Source: Muribaculaceae bacterium
GTDB taxonomy: Bacteria; Bacteroidota; Bacteroidia; Bacteroidales; Muribaculaceae
Direction of reading: 5' to 3'
Assembly: GCA_017651515.1 (NCBI GenBank)
Contig: JAGCCU010000038.1
Coordinates: 1 to 64,000 of the forward strand
Length of the DNA: 64,000 nt
Below the pieces are notes generated by a model, which was not told the origin of the DNA, ran no database searches, and worked only from the letters and a program-made list of their open reading frames with translations. Position 1 is the first letter of the stretch. Every line of letters starts with the position of its first letter. Positions 1-8,495 of this stretch are shown here, one piece after another. The translations under genes and the position numbers were made by a program.

Positions 1-702
1 CACCACGGCAATGTGGTAGGGTGGGCAGGCTGCTGTGCCCAGTGACTTCATCTTCTCCACGAGGAAAGGAATGAGCGTGCCGGGGTTCTGGATGCGGGCC
101 TTGGTCTCTTGATAGAGATATGTCTTGTTGGCGCTGCCGCCGCCTTTGGTGACGCACAGGAAGTGATACTCCATGCCTTCGGTGGCCTCGAGGTCGATTT
201 GTGCCGGAAGGTTGCAACGTGTGTTCACCTCGTCATACATGGTCAGGGGAGCGTTCTGTGAGTAACGCAGGTTCTCCTGTGTGTAGGTGTTGTAAACGCC
301 GCGTGAGAGTGCCTCCTCGTCGCAGAAGCCGGTCCACACTTGCTGCCCTTTTTCGCCGTGGATGATAGCGGTGCCGGTATCCTGGCACAAAGGGAGTTTG
401 CCTTTTGCGCTGACCTCGGCATTACGCAGGAAGGTCAGGGCAACATATTTGTCGTTCTCGCTTGCTTCGGGGTCGCTGAGGATTTTCGCAACTTGCTCGT
501 TATGTGAGCGGCGCAGCAGGAACGACACGTCGCGGAAAGCGTGCTGCGAGAGCAACGTCAATGCTTCGGGCTCCACCTTCAGGATAGGTTTGCCTTCAAA
601 TTCGCCAACGCTTACATATTTGTCGGTAAGCAGATAATATTCAGTTTTGTCTTCGCCCAGTTGGAACATGGGGGCATACTTGAATTCTGGATTATTAGCC
701 AT
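1..702 (-). CDS. Class I fumarate hydratase (4Fe-4S), N-terminal part; cut by window edge
   Basis: Reading from the ATG at 702 to the window edge gives 234 codons with no stop, the N-terminal portion of an iron-sulfur class I fumarase, which hydrates fumarate to malate. The protein starts [20 protein letters not shown] and carries the hallmark LPLCQDTG segment near residues 103-110, where Cys106 is the expected first ligand of the 4Fe-4S cluster, followed by a GEKG turn and the glycine-rich [10 protein letters not shown] stretch. Full-length members are about 540-550 residues, so roughly 300 residues lie before base 1. In anaerobic Bacteroidales this enzyme works in the reductive branch to succinate. 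A likely promoter lies at 905-938, giving a leader of about 195 bases that contains a palindromic repeat. Assignment is strong; which fumarase paralogue it is cannot be said. Confidence 0.9.
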   Translation of the reverse strand, partial: MANNPEFKYAPMFQLGEDKTEYYLLTDKYVSVGEFEGKPILKVEPEALTLLSQHAFRDVSFLLRRSHNEQVAKILSDPEASENDKYVALTFLRNAEVSAKGKLPLCQDTGTAIIHGEKGQQVWTGFCDEEALSRGVYNTYTQENLRYSQNAPLTMYDEVNTRCNLPAQIDLEATEGMEYHFLCVTKGGGSANKTYLYQETKARIQNPGTLIPFLVEKMKSLGTAACPPYHIAVV

Positions 703-831
703 AGTAGATTGTTATTTTAATTACATTATTCAGTTAACTGTATGAAGACTTGCGTTGGCCATTTGGGCCCAGCGGCACGCTGGCGTTAGTAGCTCCCCCT
801 CTAAGTCATCTGAGTTCTCAGAGTTCTCCGA

Positions 832-882
832 GCTCCCCCTCTAAGACTAGAGGGGGTGGCACGAAGTGCCGGGGGAGTATGA
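832..882 (+). repeat. C/G-run palindromic repeat, copy 1 (in fumarase leader)
   Basis: A CTCCCCCTCTAAGACTAG arm followed by AGAGGGGGT, then GGCACGAAGTGCC and GGGGGAGTATGA. The same element occurs at 12410-12451, 12490-12531 and 14149-14189. This copy differs by carrying an extra GGCAC-gaa-GTGCC hairpin in place of the TTG. A truncated copy of the left arm lies just before it at 791-804. Confidence 0.75.
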
Positions 883-904
883 TGTGACTTTTCGCTTCAG
901 ACTG

Positions 905-938
905 CAAATATACTGAAAATTTCTCAGTTCTCTACAAA
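905..938 (-). promoter_or_regulatory. Probable Bacteroidetes-type promoter for the fumarase gene
   Basis: On the minus strand TATATTTG (905-912) matches the TAnnTTTG -7 box and TTTG (935-938) is a -33 box, 22 bases apart, slightly longer than the usual 19-21. It overlaps the last codons of the upstream pseudouridine synthase gene. Confidence 0.45.
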
Positions 939-1624
939 TTAGCTTCAAAATCAACTTGCTTGGCCAGTGCCTGCCAGAGATTGTCCTCCGGCACAGGAGC
1001 CGTCACATCTACCTCGATGCCGCTCACAGGGTGAGTGAAGCGGATGCGGTGGCTCTGAAGTGAAATCCCGCCGTCGGGATTGCTGCGTGGGGCACCGTAT
1101 TTCAGGTCGCCCTTGATGGGGCAACCTATGGCAGCAAGTTGGCAGCGTATTTGGTGCTTCCGACCCGTGATGAGCTGCACTTCCAGCAGGTGGTAGCGCT
1201 CGGTACTGGCAATCACGCGATAGTTCAGCACAGCCTTCACCGCCCCCTCGCGAGGAGTGTTGCTGACGTATGTCTTGTTGTTCTTCTCCACGCTGGTGAG
1301 CCAGTGGGTGAGAGTGCCGCTGTCCTGAGGCGGACGTTTGCCCACAATTGCCCAGTAGGTCTTTTCCACATCGCCGCGACGGAACAGCTCGTTCATGCGC
1401 GACAGGCCCTTGCTGGTGCGGGCAAACACCACCAGACCGCACGTCGGACGGTCGATGCGGTGGGTGACGCCGCAGAACACGTTCCCCGGCTTGTTGTATT
1501 TTTCCTTAATCCACTTCTTCAGCGTCTCCACAAGCGGCTCGTCGCCAGTGCGGTCACCCTGCACGATCTCGCCGGCTGCCTTGTTGACGATTATTATGTG
1601 GTTGTCCTCATAGACTACTTCCAT
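932..1624 (-). CDS. RluA-family RNA pseudouridine synthase
   Basis: A 230-residue enzyme of the RluA/RluC/RluD family, which isomerises uridine to pseudouridine in rRNA or tRNA. The conserved HRIDRPTCG motif at residues 55-63 contains the catalytic aspartate (Asp58), and the family core follows (GLVVFART, then KTYWAIV near 88 and the GRKHQIR segment near 152-160). It lacks an N-terminal S4 domain and is short, like the single-domain RluA or TruC type, so the RNA target cannot be told from sequence. The start is the only Met before the conserved VVYEDNHIIIVNK opening. A TACTTTTG -7 box sits 37 bases upstream. The fumarase gene follows on the same strand after a 229-base gap that has its own promoter, so the two are probably separate units. 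Confidence 0.92.
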   Translation of the reverse strand: MEVVYEDNHIIIVNKAAGEIVQGDRTGDEPLVETLKKWIKEKYNKPGNVFCGVTHRIDRPTCGLVVFARTSKGLSRMNELFRRGDVEKTYWAIVGKRPPQDSGTLTHWLTSVEKNNKTYVSNTPREGAVKAVLNYRVIASTERYHLLEVQLITGRKHQIRCQLAAIGCPIKGDLKYGAPRSNPDGGISLQSHRIRFTHPVSGIEVDVTAPVPEDNLWQALAKQVDFEANL

Positions 1625-1660
1625 ATTATAATAATAAGGTGATAGTTATTGTTTCCTCTG

Positions 1661-1668
1661 CAAAAGTA
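1661..1668 (-). promoter_or_regulatory. -7 box (TACTTTTG) of the pseudouridine synthase promoter
   Basis: TACTTTTG on the minus strand fits TAnnTTTG and lies 37 bases before the start codon. No TTTG was found at the ideal -33 spacing, so only the -7 box is called. Confidence 0.4.
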
Positions 1669-1875
1669 CTAAAAAAATCACAATCTATCATCCAAAATGT
1701 GTGAATCCCCTTTTAACCCTCCGCTCTTGCTTCTCGCCTTTCAGTTCTTGCTTCTCTGTCCGTAAACTTAAAAATACATAAAAGCGCCTTATGCGCTATT
1801 TTTATCTACAAAATTGCAATTTTGTCTGCCAAATCGCATTTTTGCCAACCAAATGCTGTTTTTTAACATGATGTG

Positions 1876-1906
1876 TTTGATTTTTGAGAAAAATTATTTA
1901 ACTTTG
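1876..1906 (+). promoter_or_regulatory. Bacteroidetes consensus promoter for the SusC/SusD operon
   Basis: TTTG (1876-1879), 19 bases, then TAACTTTG (1899-1906): an exact match to the Bacteroidetes -33/-7 pattern. Transcription would start near 1912-1914, giving a leader of roughly 175 bases before the ATG at 2090. Confidence 0.8.
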
Positions 1907-2089
1907 CGAGTTGAAAAATGCTTAATGTTAAGAACCTGCTAATCTATGTAACAACCAAGATAATGAAAATCAGTGACTTTCACAATTGAAGTGAAGGCCT
2001 CTGATGTTATCTACAATGTTATAAGGTATGCACCGATCTTAACCGCTTGGACATATATTATAAAAAATACATAATTAAAAACAGTGCTT

Positions 2090-5000
2090 ATGAGTTTTAA
2101 GAAATTGCTTACGCTCTTTGTACTCTCCATCGTAACTCTTACCATCAACGCTCAGGTAAAGGCGTCGGGTACGATTTATGATGAGAACAACGAGCCGGTA
2201 ATCGGAGCTACTGTAATTCAAAAGGGTAACCCGAAGAATGGTGCAGCTACCGATTTTGACGGAAACTTTACGCTGACAGTACCGGCTGGTGCCCACATCC
2301 TCGTTACTTACGTGGGTTATGAGGAAGTGGACATGGTCGCTTCCAGCGGAATGAAGATCACTCTTAAACCAAAGAGTGATGGTGGTATTAACCTTAACGA
2401 GGTGGTCGTTACCGGTTACCAGAAGGTCGATAAGCGACTCTTCACCGGTGCTACTACGAGCGTCGATGCTTCGAAGGCTAAGCTCGATGGTGTGGCCGAC
2501 GTCAGCCGTGCACTCGAAGGACGTGCAGCTGGTGTGCAGGTCCAGAACGTGTCGGGTACCTTCGGTACAGCTCCCAAGATCCGTGTGCGTGGTGCTACTT
2601 CTATCTACGGTAGCAGCAAGCCTCTGTGGGTGGTCGATGGTGTGATCCTCGAGGATAACGTCGACATCAGCGCCGATGACCTCTCGTCGGGTGACGCAAC
2701 TACGCTGATCGCTTCGGCTGTCGCTGGTCTGAATGCCGACGACATCGAGAGCTTCCAGATCCTTAAGGACGGTTCCGCAACCTCTATCTATGGTGCTAAG
2801 GCTAACGCCGGTGTGATTGTGATCACCACCAAGACAGGTCGCAAGGGACACACTGCTATCAACTACACCGGTGAGTTTACCTATCGTCTGAAGCCCAGCT
2901 ATCGCGACTTCAACATCTGTAACTCACAGGAACAGATCGGTATCTATCGCGAAATGGAGCAGAAAGGCTGGCTCGAGATGGCTAACCTTATCAACGGCTC
3001 CTCGTCGGGTACTTACGGACTCATGTACCAGTTGATGAACCAGTACAATGCCACCAACGGTGCCTATGGTCTTGAGAACACCCGTGATGCAATGAACAAT
3101 TACCTGCGTCAGGCTGAGATGCGTAACACCGACTGGTTCGACCTGTTGTTCAACGACAACATCATGCAGAACCACGCAGTCAGCATCACTGGCGGTACCG
3201 ACAAGGGCTCGTTCTACACTTCAGTGTCATTGCTCAATGACCCAGGTTGGTACAAGAGCAGCTCCGTTGAGCGCTACACGTTCAACAGCAACGCTATCTA
3301 CCAGCTCACCGACAAGATCCGCGTGAAGATCCTCAACAGCGACAGCTACCGTCGTCAGCGCGCTCCTGGTACTCTTAGCCAGAACGTCGACGTCGTTTCC
3401 GGTAACGTCAGCCGTTCGTTCGATATCAACCCCTATAGCTTCTCGCTCAATACGAGCCGCGCTCTGGATCCAAACCAGACTTATCGTCGTAACTATACCG
3501 ACTTCAACATCTTCCATGAGTTGGAGAACAACTACATTGATGTAAACGTGCTCGACGTCAAGTTCCAGGGTGAACTTCAAATCAAGCCCATCATCAAGCA
3601 AGACCAGAGCCTCGAGGTCAACCTGCTCGCCAGCTACCGTTACAGCAACTCCGAGCAGAACCACTACGTTACCGACAACAGTAACCAGGCTAAGGCCTAC
3701 CGTGCCGGTATCGACCCCGAAGACGCTATCGTGCGTTCAAGCAACACTTACCTCTACACCGACCCCGATGATCCCAATGCTCTCCCAGAGACAGTATTGC
3801 CACAGGGCGGTATGTTGTTCTACTCCAAGTACGCCATCACGCAGATTGACTTCCGCGCTACGGCACAGTACATGAAGAACTTCAACGACAAGCACCTCTT
3901 CCAGATCTTCGCTGGTGCCGAGGCAAGCCGCGTTGACCGTTACGCCCAGAGCTTCGAAGGCTGGGGCATCGAGTACAGTGGTCACCTTACTTCTGTGACC
4001 AGCAAGCTCTTCAAGCAGAAAGAAGAGGAGAACGGTAATTACTTCAGCGATGCAAAGGGCTATCGCCGCAACGCCGCTTTCTTCGCTAACGCAAACTATA
4101 GTCTCCTTGGCAAGTACATCCTCAATGGTACCGTACGTTACGAGGGCTCTAACCTCATGGGACGCACCACTCAGAGCCGATGGCTGCCAACATGGAACAT
4201 CTCAGGTGCTTGGAACCTCTTCGAAGAGACATTCTTCCAGGAGGCTGCGTTCAACAAGTGGTGGAGCTATGCTAAGCTGCGTCTCTCTTACTCACTGACC
4301 GGTGAGAGCGGCCCAACTAGCTATGCCAATGCCGAGGCTCTTTACTATCCTTCTCAGCCTTGGCGTCCCGAGACCGAAACCAAGGAGCTTGGTATCGGAC
4401 TTAGCGGTATCGCCAACAACGAGTTGTCTTATGAGAAGAAGCACGAGTTCGACGTCGGTGTTGACCTTGGTTTCTATCACAACCGCATCAACCTCGTCTT
4501 CGACTGGTACAAGCGTAACAACTTCGACCTTATCGGTCGCATCAACACCACTGGTGTCGGTGGCGTCATCAGCAAGTACGCCAACGTTGCTGAGATGAAG
4601 TCGCACGGTGTCGAGTTCACACTCACCACCAAGAACCTTGATCCAGTCACTCCCGACGGCTTGAGCTGGACCACCGACTTCACATTCTCTTATGCAACCA
4701 CCAAGATTACAAAGCTTGATTCGCGTTCTAACGTAATCGGCCTCGTTCAGGGTACCGGTTTCCCATTGGAAGGCTATCCTCACCGCGCAATCTTCTCAAT
4801 CCCATTCGTGGGTCTGAACAATCAAGGTGTTCCCGAGATTATCAATGAGAAGGGCGAAGTTTCTTGTGACGACATCAACTTCCAGGAATATGAGAAACTC
4901 GACTTCCTCAAGTATGAAGGTCCAGTAGATCCTCTCTACACTGGTGGTTTCGGTAACATGTTCGGATGGAAGGGATTCCACCTCAACATCTTCATGACCT

Positions 5001-5446
5001 ACTCATTCGGCAACAAGCTTCGTCTCACGCCGCGATTCTCTTCGAGCTACAGCGACCAGACAGCTATGCCTAAGGAATTCAAGAACCGTTGGGTAGTGCC
5101 AGGTGATGAGAACTACACCGATATCCCAGGTATTGCTTCTCGCCGACAGGTTTATAACAACTCCTATATCGGCTATGGTTACAATGCCTATAACTACAGT
5201 ACTGCACGCCTCGCCGACGGTGGTTTCATCCGCCTGAAAGAGGTGTCGCTCACTTACGACCTCCCAACCTCGTTCCTCCGTCACCTGCGTCTCAGCAGTG
5301 CTTCGCTCAAGCTCGCTGCTACCAACATCTGTCTGCTCTATGCCGACAAGAAACTCAATGGTGAGGATCCCGAGTTCTTCAATACTGGTGGTGTGGCTTC
5401 GCCTAACCCAAAGCAGTTCACTTTCACACTGCGTTTCGGACTCTAA
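2090..5446 (+). CDS. SusC/RagA-type TonB-dependent outer membrane transporter
   Basis: A 1118-residue outer membrane receptor that, with its SusD-like partner, imports oligosaccharides or peptides using TonB energy. Visible in order: a signal peptide (MSFKKLLTLFVLSIVTLTINAQ), a carboxypeptidase-D-like beta-sandwich (about 24-85, with ATDFDGNFTLTVPAG), the SusC plug signature (EVVVTGYQ, then GRAAGVQVQNVSG and IRVRGATSIYG, PLWVVDGV), the ILKDGSATSIYGAKANAGVI segment, and a long beta-barrel ending in FTFTLRFGL with the terminal hydrophobic residues expected for barrel insertion. The ATG at 2090 is preferred to a GTG two codons upstream because it begins the signal peptide. It has the consensus promoter at 1876 and is followed after 29 bases by the SusD-like gene. 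The transported substrate cannot be deduced; no glycoside hydrolase is linked. Confidence 0.96.
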   Translation: MSFKKLLTLFVLSIVTLTINAQVKASGTIYDENNEPVIGATVIQKGNPKNGAATDFDGNFTLTVPAGAHILVTYVGYEEVDMVASSGMKITLKPKSDGGINLNEVVVTGYQKVDKRLFTGATTSVDASKAKLDGVADVSRALEGRAAGVQVQNVSGTFGTAPKIRVRGATSIYGSSKPLWVVDGVILEDNVDISADDLSSGDATTLIASAVAGLNADDIESFQILKDGSATSIYGAKANAGVIVITTKTGRKGHTAINYTGEFTYRLKPSYRDFNICNSQEQIGIYREMEQKGWLEMANLINGSSSGTYGLMYQLMNQYNATNGAYGLENTRDAMNNYLRQAEMRNTDWFDLLFNDNIMQNHAVSITGGTDKGSFYTSVSLLNDPGWYKSSSVERYTFNSNAIYQLTDKIRVKILNSDSYRRQRAPGTLSQNVDVVSGNVSRSFDINPYSFSLNTSRALDPNQTYRRNYTDFNIFHELENNYIDVNVLDVKFQGELQIKPIIKQDQSLEVNLLASYRYSNSEQNHYVTDNSNQAKAYRAGIDPEDAIVRSSNTYLYTDPDDPNALPETVLPQGGMLFYSKYAITQIDFRATAQYMKNFNDKHLFQIFAGAEASRVDRYAQSFEGWGIEYSGHLTSVTSKLFKQKEEENGNYFSDAKGYRRNAAFFANANYSLLGKYILNGTVRYEGSNLMGRTTQSRWLPTWNISGAWNLFEETFFQEAAFNKWWSYAKLRLSYSLTGESGPTSYANAEALYYPSQPWRPETETKELGIGLSGIANNELSYEKKHEFDVGVDLGFYHNRINLVFDWYKRNNFDLIGRINTTGVGGVISKYANVAEMKSHGVEFTLTTKNLDPVTPDGLSWTTDFTFSYATTKITKLDSRSNVIGLVQGTGFPLEGYPHRAIFSIPFVGLNNQGVPEIINEKGEVSCDDINFQEYEKLDFLKYEGPVDPLYTGGFGNMFGWKGFHLNIFMTYSFGNKLRLTPRFSSSYSDQTAMPKEFKNRWVVPGDENYTDIPGIASRRQVYNNSYIGYGYNAYNYSTARLADGGFIRLKEVSLTYDLPTSFLRHLRLSSASLKLAATNICLLYADKKLNGEDPEFFNTGGVASPNPKQFTFTLRFGL

Positions 5447-5475
5447 TGTTGAACCTTTAACAGCATCCATATAAT

Positions 5476-7149
5476 ATGAAATTAAAATATGTATCAATGA
5501 TTGCAGGACTTGGCCTGTTGGCCCTGTCTTCTTGCAACGATTTTCTCGACAAGACTCCCGATACGCGCGTTTATCTTGAAAGCGTCGATCAGCTACAGAA
5601 ACTGCTGGTTGATGGATATATGAGTCAAGATTACGCTTGTGTGGAGCTCGCGACAGATAATATGGTTGATAACACGGCACCCGACAAGAGTGGTAACCGT
5701 TACAACTTGACTGCATACGACATTACCGACAACCAGCTCTTCGCTTTTGAGGACGTAACGCTCGGTTCGGGTGAAGATACTCCTTACGGTATCTGGAACT
5801 CATGCTATTCGGCTATTGCAGTCGCTAACGCCGTTCTGGAGAAGGCTGCCGAGTTTGAAGAGACTATGTCCGACGAAAACGGACCTCTGAGCTATAACGA
5901 CTCGCTCAAGCTCATGGCCGTCAAGGGCGAGGCATACCTTATTCGTGCTTATCACCACTTCATTCTGGCTAACGTCTTCTGTATGCCTTACGGTGGCCCG
6001 ACCAAGGCTTCAAGCCAGCAGGGTCTGCCCTATATGACTCATACAGAAAAGACCGTAAGTCCTATGTACGAACGTGGTAATCTCCAGGAGTTCTACGAAA
6101 ACATCGAGAACGACCTTAAGTTAGGTCTCAAGTTTGTCAGCGATCAGTTCTATTCAGTACCACGCTACCATTTCAACGTCAATGCGGCCAACGCATTCGC
6201 AGCAAAGTTCTATCTTTGGGTTCGCGATTATGAGAAGGCTAAGCACTATGCCACTCTCGCGCTCGGAGACAATCCTGCTGCTAATATGAACAACTTCTGG
6301 CGCCGTGACGACCTCTACAACCGTGGTGAGGATGATGTCCGCGCCTACAGTGGTATCAGTAATCCGTCAATCTTTATGACGATTGCAACCAACACAACTT
6401 GGAGTCGTCGTATCGGTGACCGCTACGGATGCAAGGACAATGCTGCAAGTGGCACTATCAGTGGCCCTGGCCCGACTTGGGGAAACAGTGGACATAACTG
6501 CTTCCGTAATAATATATTTATTGTGGGTTCACAGGAATATGGAGTATTTTTCATTGGCACATGGTGGGAGCTCTTCGAATATACCGACAAGCTGGCCGGT
6601 ATCGGATATGTGCACATGCTGCGTAACGAATTCTGTATCGAGAAATCGCTTCTCGTGCGTGCTGAGGCCGAAATCTTCCTCGAGGAATATGACAAGGCCC
6701 TTGCCGACCTCAAGATGTGGGTGGATAATCGTGATGAGTGCATCAACAAGGCTAACGTAATCACACCGCTCTCCGCAGGTACTATCGAACGCTTCTACAA
6801 CCGTGACCCGAAGACCAACTTCGAAATCAACAAACCCATGCACATCGATGAGGTTTGCCCGAGCGACAAGTATTCGGTGAACGAGGAAATGAAACCTTGG
6901 TTGCAGTGCGTGCAGCACTTCCGCCGCATCGAGACTGTACACAAGGGTGACCGCTTCTTCGACCTCAAGCGCTACGGTATCGAAATCACTCACCGCATTG
7001 GTGCAACTCGCTCCGAGACGCTCACAGTGGGTGACAAGCGCTGGGCAATCCAGTTGCCTTACGAGGTGTGGATCGCAGGTCTTGAGAAGAACGAGCGAGA
7101 CATTTCCGATCTTGATCCTATGCCAACGCCTACCGAGGCTGCGTTTTAA
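5476..7149 (+). CDS. SusD/RagB-family nutrient-binding outer membrane lipoprotein
   Basis: A 557-residue surface lipoprotein that caps the SusC-like channel and binds its ligand. A lipobox LALSSC places the lipidated cysteine at residue 20, directly followed by NDFLDKTPD, the classic opening of mature SusD-like proteins. Typical features follow: AYLIRAYHHFILANVFCMPYGGP near 155-180 (the conserved RAY/F-LxxxYG helix), a TPR-like AANAFAAKFYLWVRDYEKA segment near 240, a helical region LVRAEAEIFLEEYDKALADL near 395, and the C-terminal RRIETVHKGDRFFDLKRYG motif near 480-500. Spacing to the SusC-like gene is 29 bases, and the same 29-base gap separates it from the next gene, so one transcript is likely. 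Confidence 0.95.
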   Translation: MKLKYVSMIAGLGLLALSSCNDFLDKTPDTRVYLESVDQLQKLLVDGYMSQDYACVELATDNMVDNTAPDKSGNRYNLTAYDITDNQLFAFEDVTLGSGEDTPYGIWNSCYSAIAVANAVLEKAAEFEETMSDENGPLSYNDSLKLMAVKGEAYLIRAYHHFILANVFCMPYGGPTKASSQQGLPYMTHTEKTVSPMYERGNLQEFYENIENDLKLGLKFVSDQFYSVPRYHFNVNAANAFAAKFYLWVRDYEKAKHYATLALGDNPAANMNNFWRRDDLYNRGEDDVRAYSGISNPSIFMTIATNTTWSRRIGDRYGCKDNAASGTISGPGPTWGNSGHNCFRNNIFIVGSQEYGVFFIGTWWELFEYTDKLAGIGYVHMLRNEFCIEKSLLVRAEAEIFLEEYDKALADLKMWVDNRDECINKANVITPLSAGTIERFYNRDPKTNFEINKPMHIDEVCPSDKYSVNEEMKPWLQCVQHFRRIETVHKGDRFFDLKRYGIEITHRIGATRSETLTVGDKRWAIQLPYEVWIAGLEKNERDISDLDPMPTPTEAAF

Positions 7150-7178
7150 TAAGTAAACATGAAAATCATTAAATCGTA

Positions 7179-8477
7179 ATGAACATGAATAAGATAAGAT
7201 TATATTTCATAGCTTTACTGATGGGCGGATTGGCATTGTTGCCCCTGGCGTCTTGCAGCGAAGATGATTTGGGAGAATCCATTTTCCCCGATAGTGAACA
7301 GACGCTGGATCCAAATTCGTTGACCTATCAGTTCGACAAGTGGCTCGAGGATAACTATCGCAAGCCATACAACATCCAGTTCCTGTACAAGATGCAGGAT
7401 ATCAGCACCAATATGAACTACAATCTCGTGCCGGCCGACTACACCAAGGCACAGGACTTGGCATTGTTGCTCAAGTATCTCTGGTTTGATGCTTATGCTA
7501 AGGTGGCTGGTGAAGACTTCCTGAAACAGAATGCTCCGCGCATGATTCACATCATTGGTTCTCCGTCTATGAACCCTAACAGTGGTTATGAGTCTTTCGG
7601 ACTTTCTGAAGGTGGTATAAAAGTGAGTTTGTTCAAGGTCAATAATATGAACATTAACGACTTCAAGACCATGAACATTTACTACTTCGCTACCATGCAC
7701 CGTGTCTATGCACACATCCTGCACCAGAAGATTACCTATCCTAAGGAGTTTAATGAGATTACAAACACTAGCTACGACCTCATTAATTGGAATTCTCTTG
7801 ACAGTTGTGTCGTCAATTCTAAGGGATTCGTGACTAAGTTTGCTTGCAGCGAAACTCGTGAGGACTTTGCCGAGGTCATTGCTCAGTACATTACTATGAG
7901 CGATGAGGATTGGGCGAAGACCCTCGACCGCGCTTCGAAAGGATGGCATGAATATGCACTACAGACAGGTGCTGTCTATTGTTCACATTTCTTCTTCAAC
8001 AACAACAAGTCGGGTGACGACAATAAGGCTTATGTTACCGATAAGTTGGGTTATAGTGTCAAGAGCAATGAGAAGGGTGATACTCTCACTCTCTTGCGAT
8101 ATGGTGAAGAACAGTTCCAGTATGGTGTCGATCCTATTACAAGCGAAGACATCTATGACAAGAACGGTAATCTGGTGAGAACCAGCTACACTGATGCCAA
8201 TGGTAATCAGGTCAAAGAAGGTAGCGATGGCAATATGTATGTTGTCGATGGAGAGGGTAGATTCACTCCTATTTGGGTTTATGCAGTTGACGATGAGGAC
8301 GAAGTTGATGGCAAGACTGCTATCGAACAGAAACTCAGCATCGCTTCTCGTTGGCTCAAGAACCAGTGGCACGTCGATCTCGAGGAACTCCGTAGGGAAG
8401 TGCAGAAACGACAGAATGAATTCCAGGCCGATCCAGCCGGAGTACTCAACCGTCTGCGTCAAGAAGCTAATTTCTAA
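7179..8477 (+). CDS. Zinc-peptidase-like (Peptidase_Mx1 type) lipoprotein, active site apparently lost
   Basis: A 432-residue lipoprotein (lipobox PLASC, Cys27) of the putative zinc metallopeptidase family that commonly sits third in SusCD operons. The family's motif, as I recall it, is HEFAHILHQ; here the matching stretch reads RVYAHILHQ (about residues 168-177, inside ATMHRVYAHILHQ), so the first zinc-binding His is Arg and the catalytic Glu is Val, while AHILHQ and the following TYPKEFNEI are kept. I read the codons directly (cac cgt gtc tat gca cac), so this is not a frame error. The protein is therefore probably a binding or structural protein rather than an active protease (inference). 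It has another Met two codons after the first; either start keeps the signal peptide. Confidence 0.85.
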   Translation: MNMNKIRLYFIALLMGGLALLPLASCSEDDLGESIFPDSEQTLDPNSLTYQFDKWLEDNYRKPYNIQFLYKMQDISTNMNYNLVPADYTKAQDLALLLKYLWFDAYAKVAGEDFLKQNAPRMIHIIGSPSMNPNSGYESFGLSEGGIKVSLFKVNNMNINDFKTMNIYYFATMHRVYAHILHQKITYPKEFNEITNTSYDLINWNSLDSCVVNSKGFVTKFACSETREDFAEVIAQYITMSDEDWAKTLDRASKGWHEYALQTGAVYCSHFFFNNNKSGDDNKAYVTDKLGYSVKSNEKGDTLTLLRYGEEQFQYGVDPITSEDIYDKNGNLVRTSYTDANGNQVKEGSDGNMYVVDGEGRFTPIWVYAVDDEDEVDGKTAIEQKLSIASRWLKNQWHVDLEELRREVQKRQNEFQADPAGVLNRLRQEANF

Positions 8478-8495
8478 TTCTTAATGTGTACGAAA

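Larger units (their letters stand above)
1625..2089. other. 465-base divergent intergenic region upstream of the SusC-like gene
   Basis: Holds the start-proximal region of the pseudouridine synthase gene, a degenerate C/T-rich stretch (1710-1760), a small AGCGC-cttat-GCGCT hairpin followed by a T run (1783-1803), a perfect 16-base palindrome CAAAATTGCAATTTTG (1809-1824), the susC promoter (1876-1906) and about 175 bases of AT-rich leader. No ECF sigma/anti-sigma pair or other dedicated regulator gene is present here. Confidence 0.6.

Noticed and set aside
1783..1803. Small hairpin with T run upstream of the SusC promoter as a terminator
   Set aside because: The stem is only 5 bp and no gene on the plus strand ends before it, so its role is unclear; mentioned within the intergenic entry only.
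2075..2851. A 258-codon minus-strand frame opposite the SusC-like gene
   Set aside because: Antisense to a highly conserved signal peptide and plug domain; no independent support.
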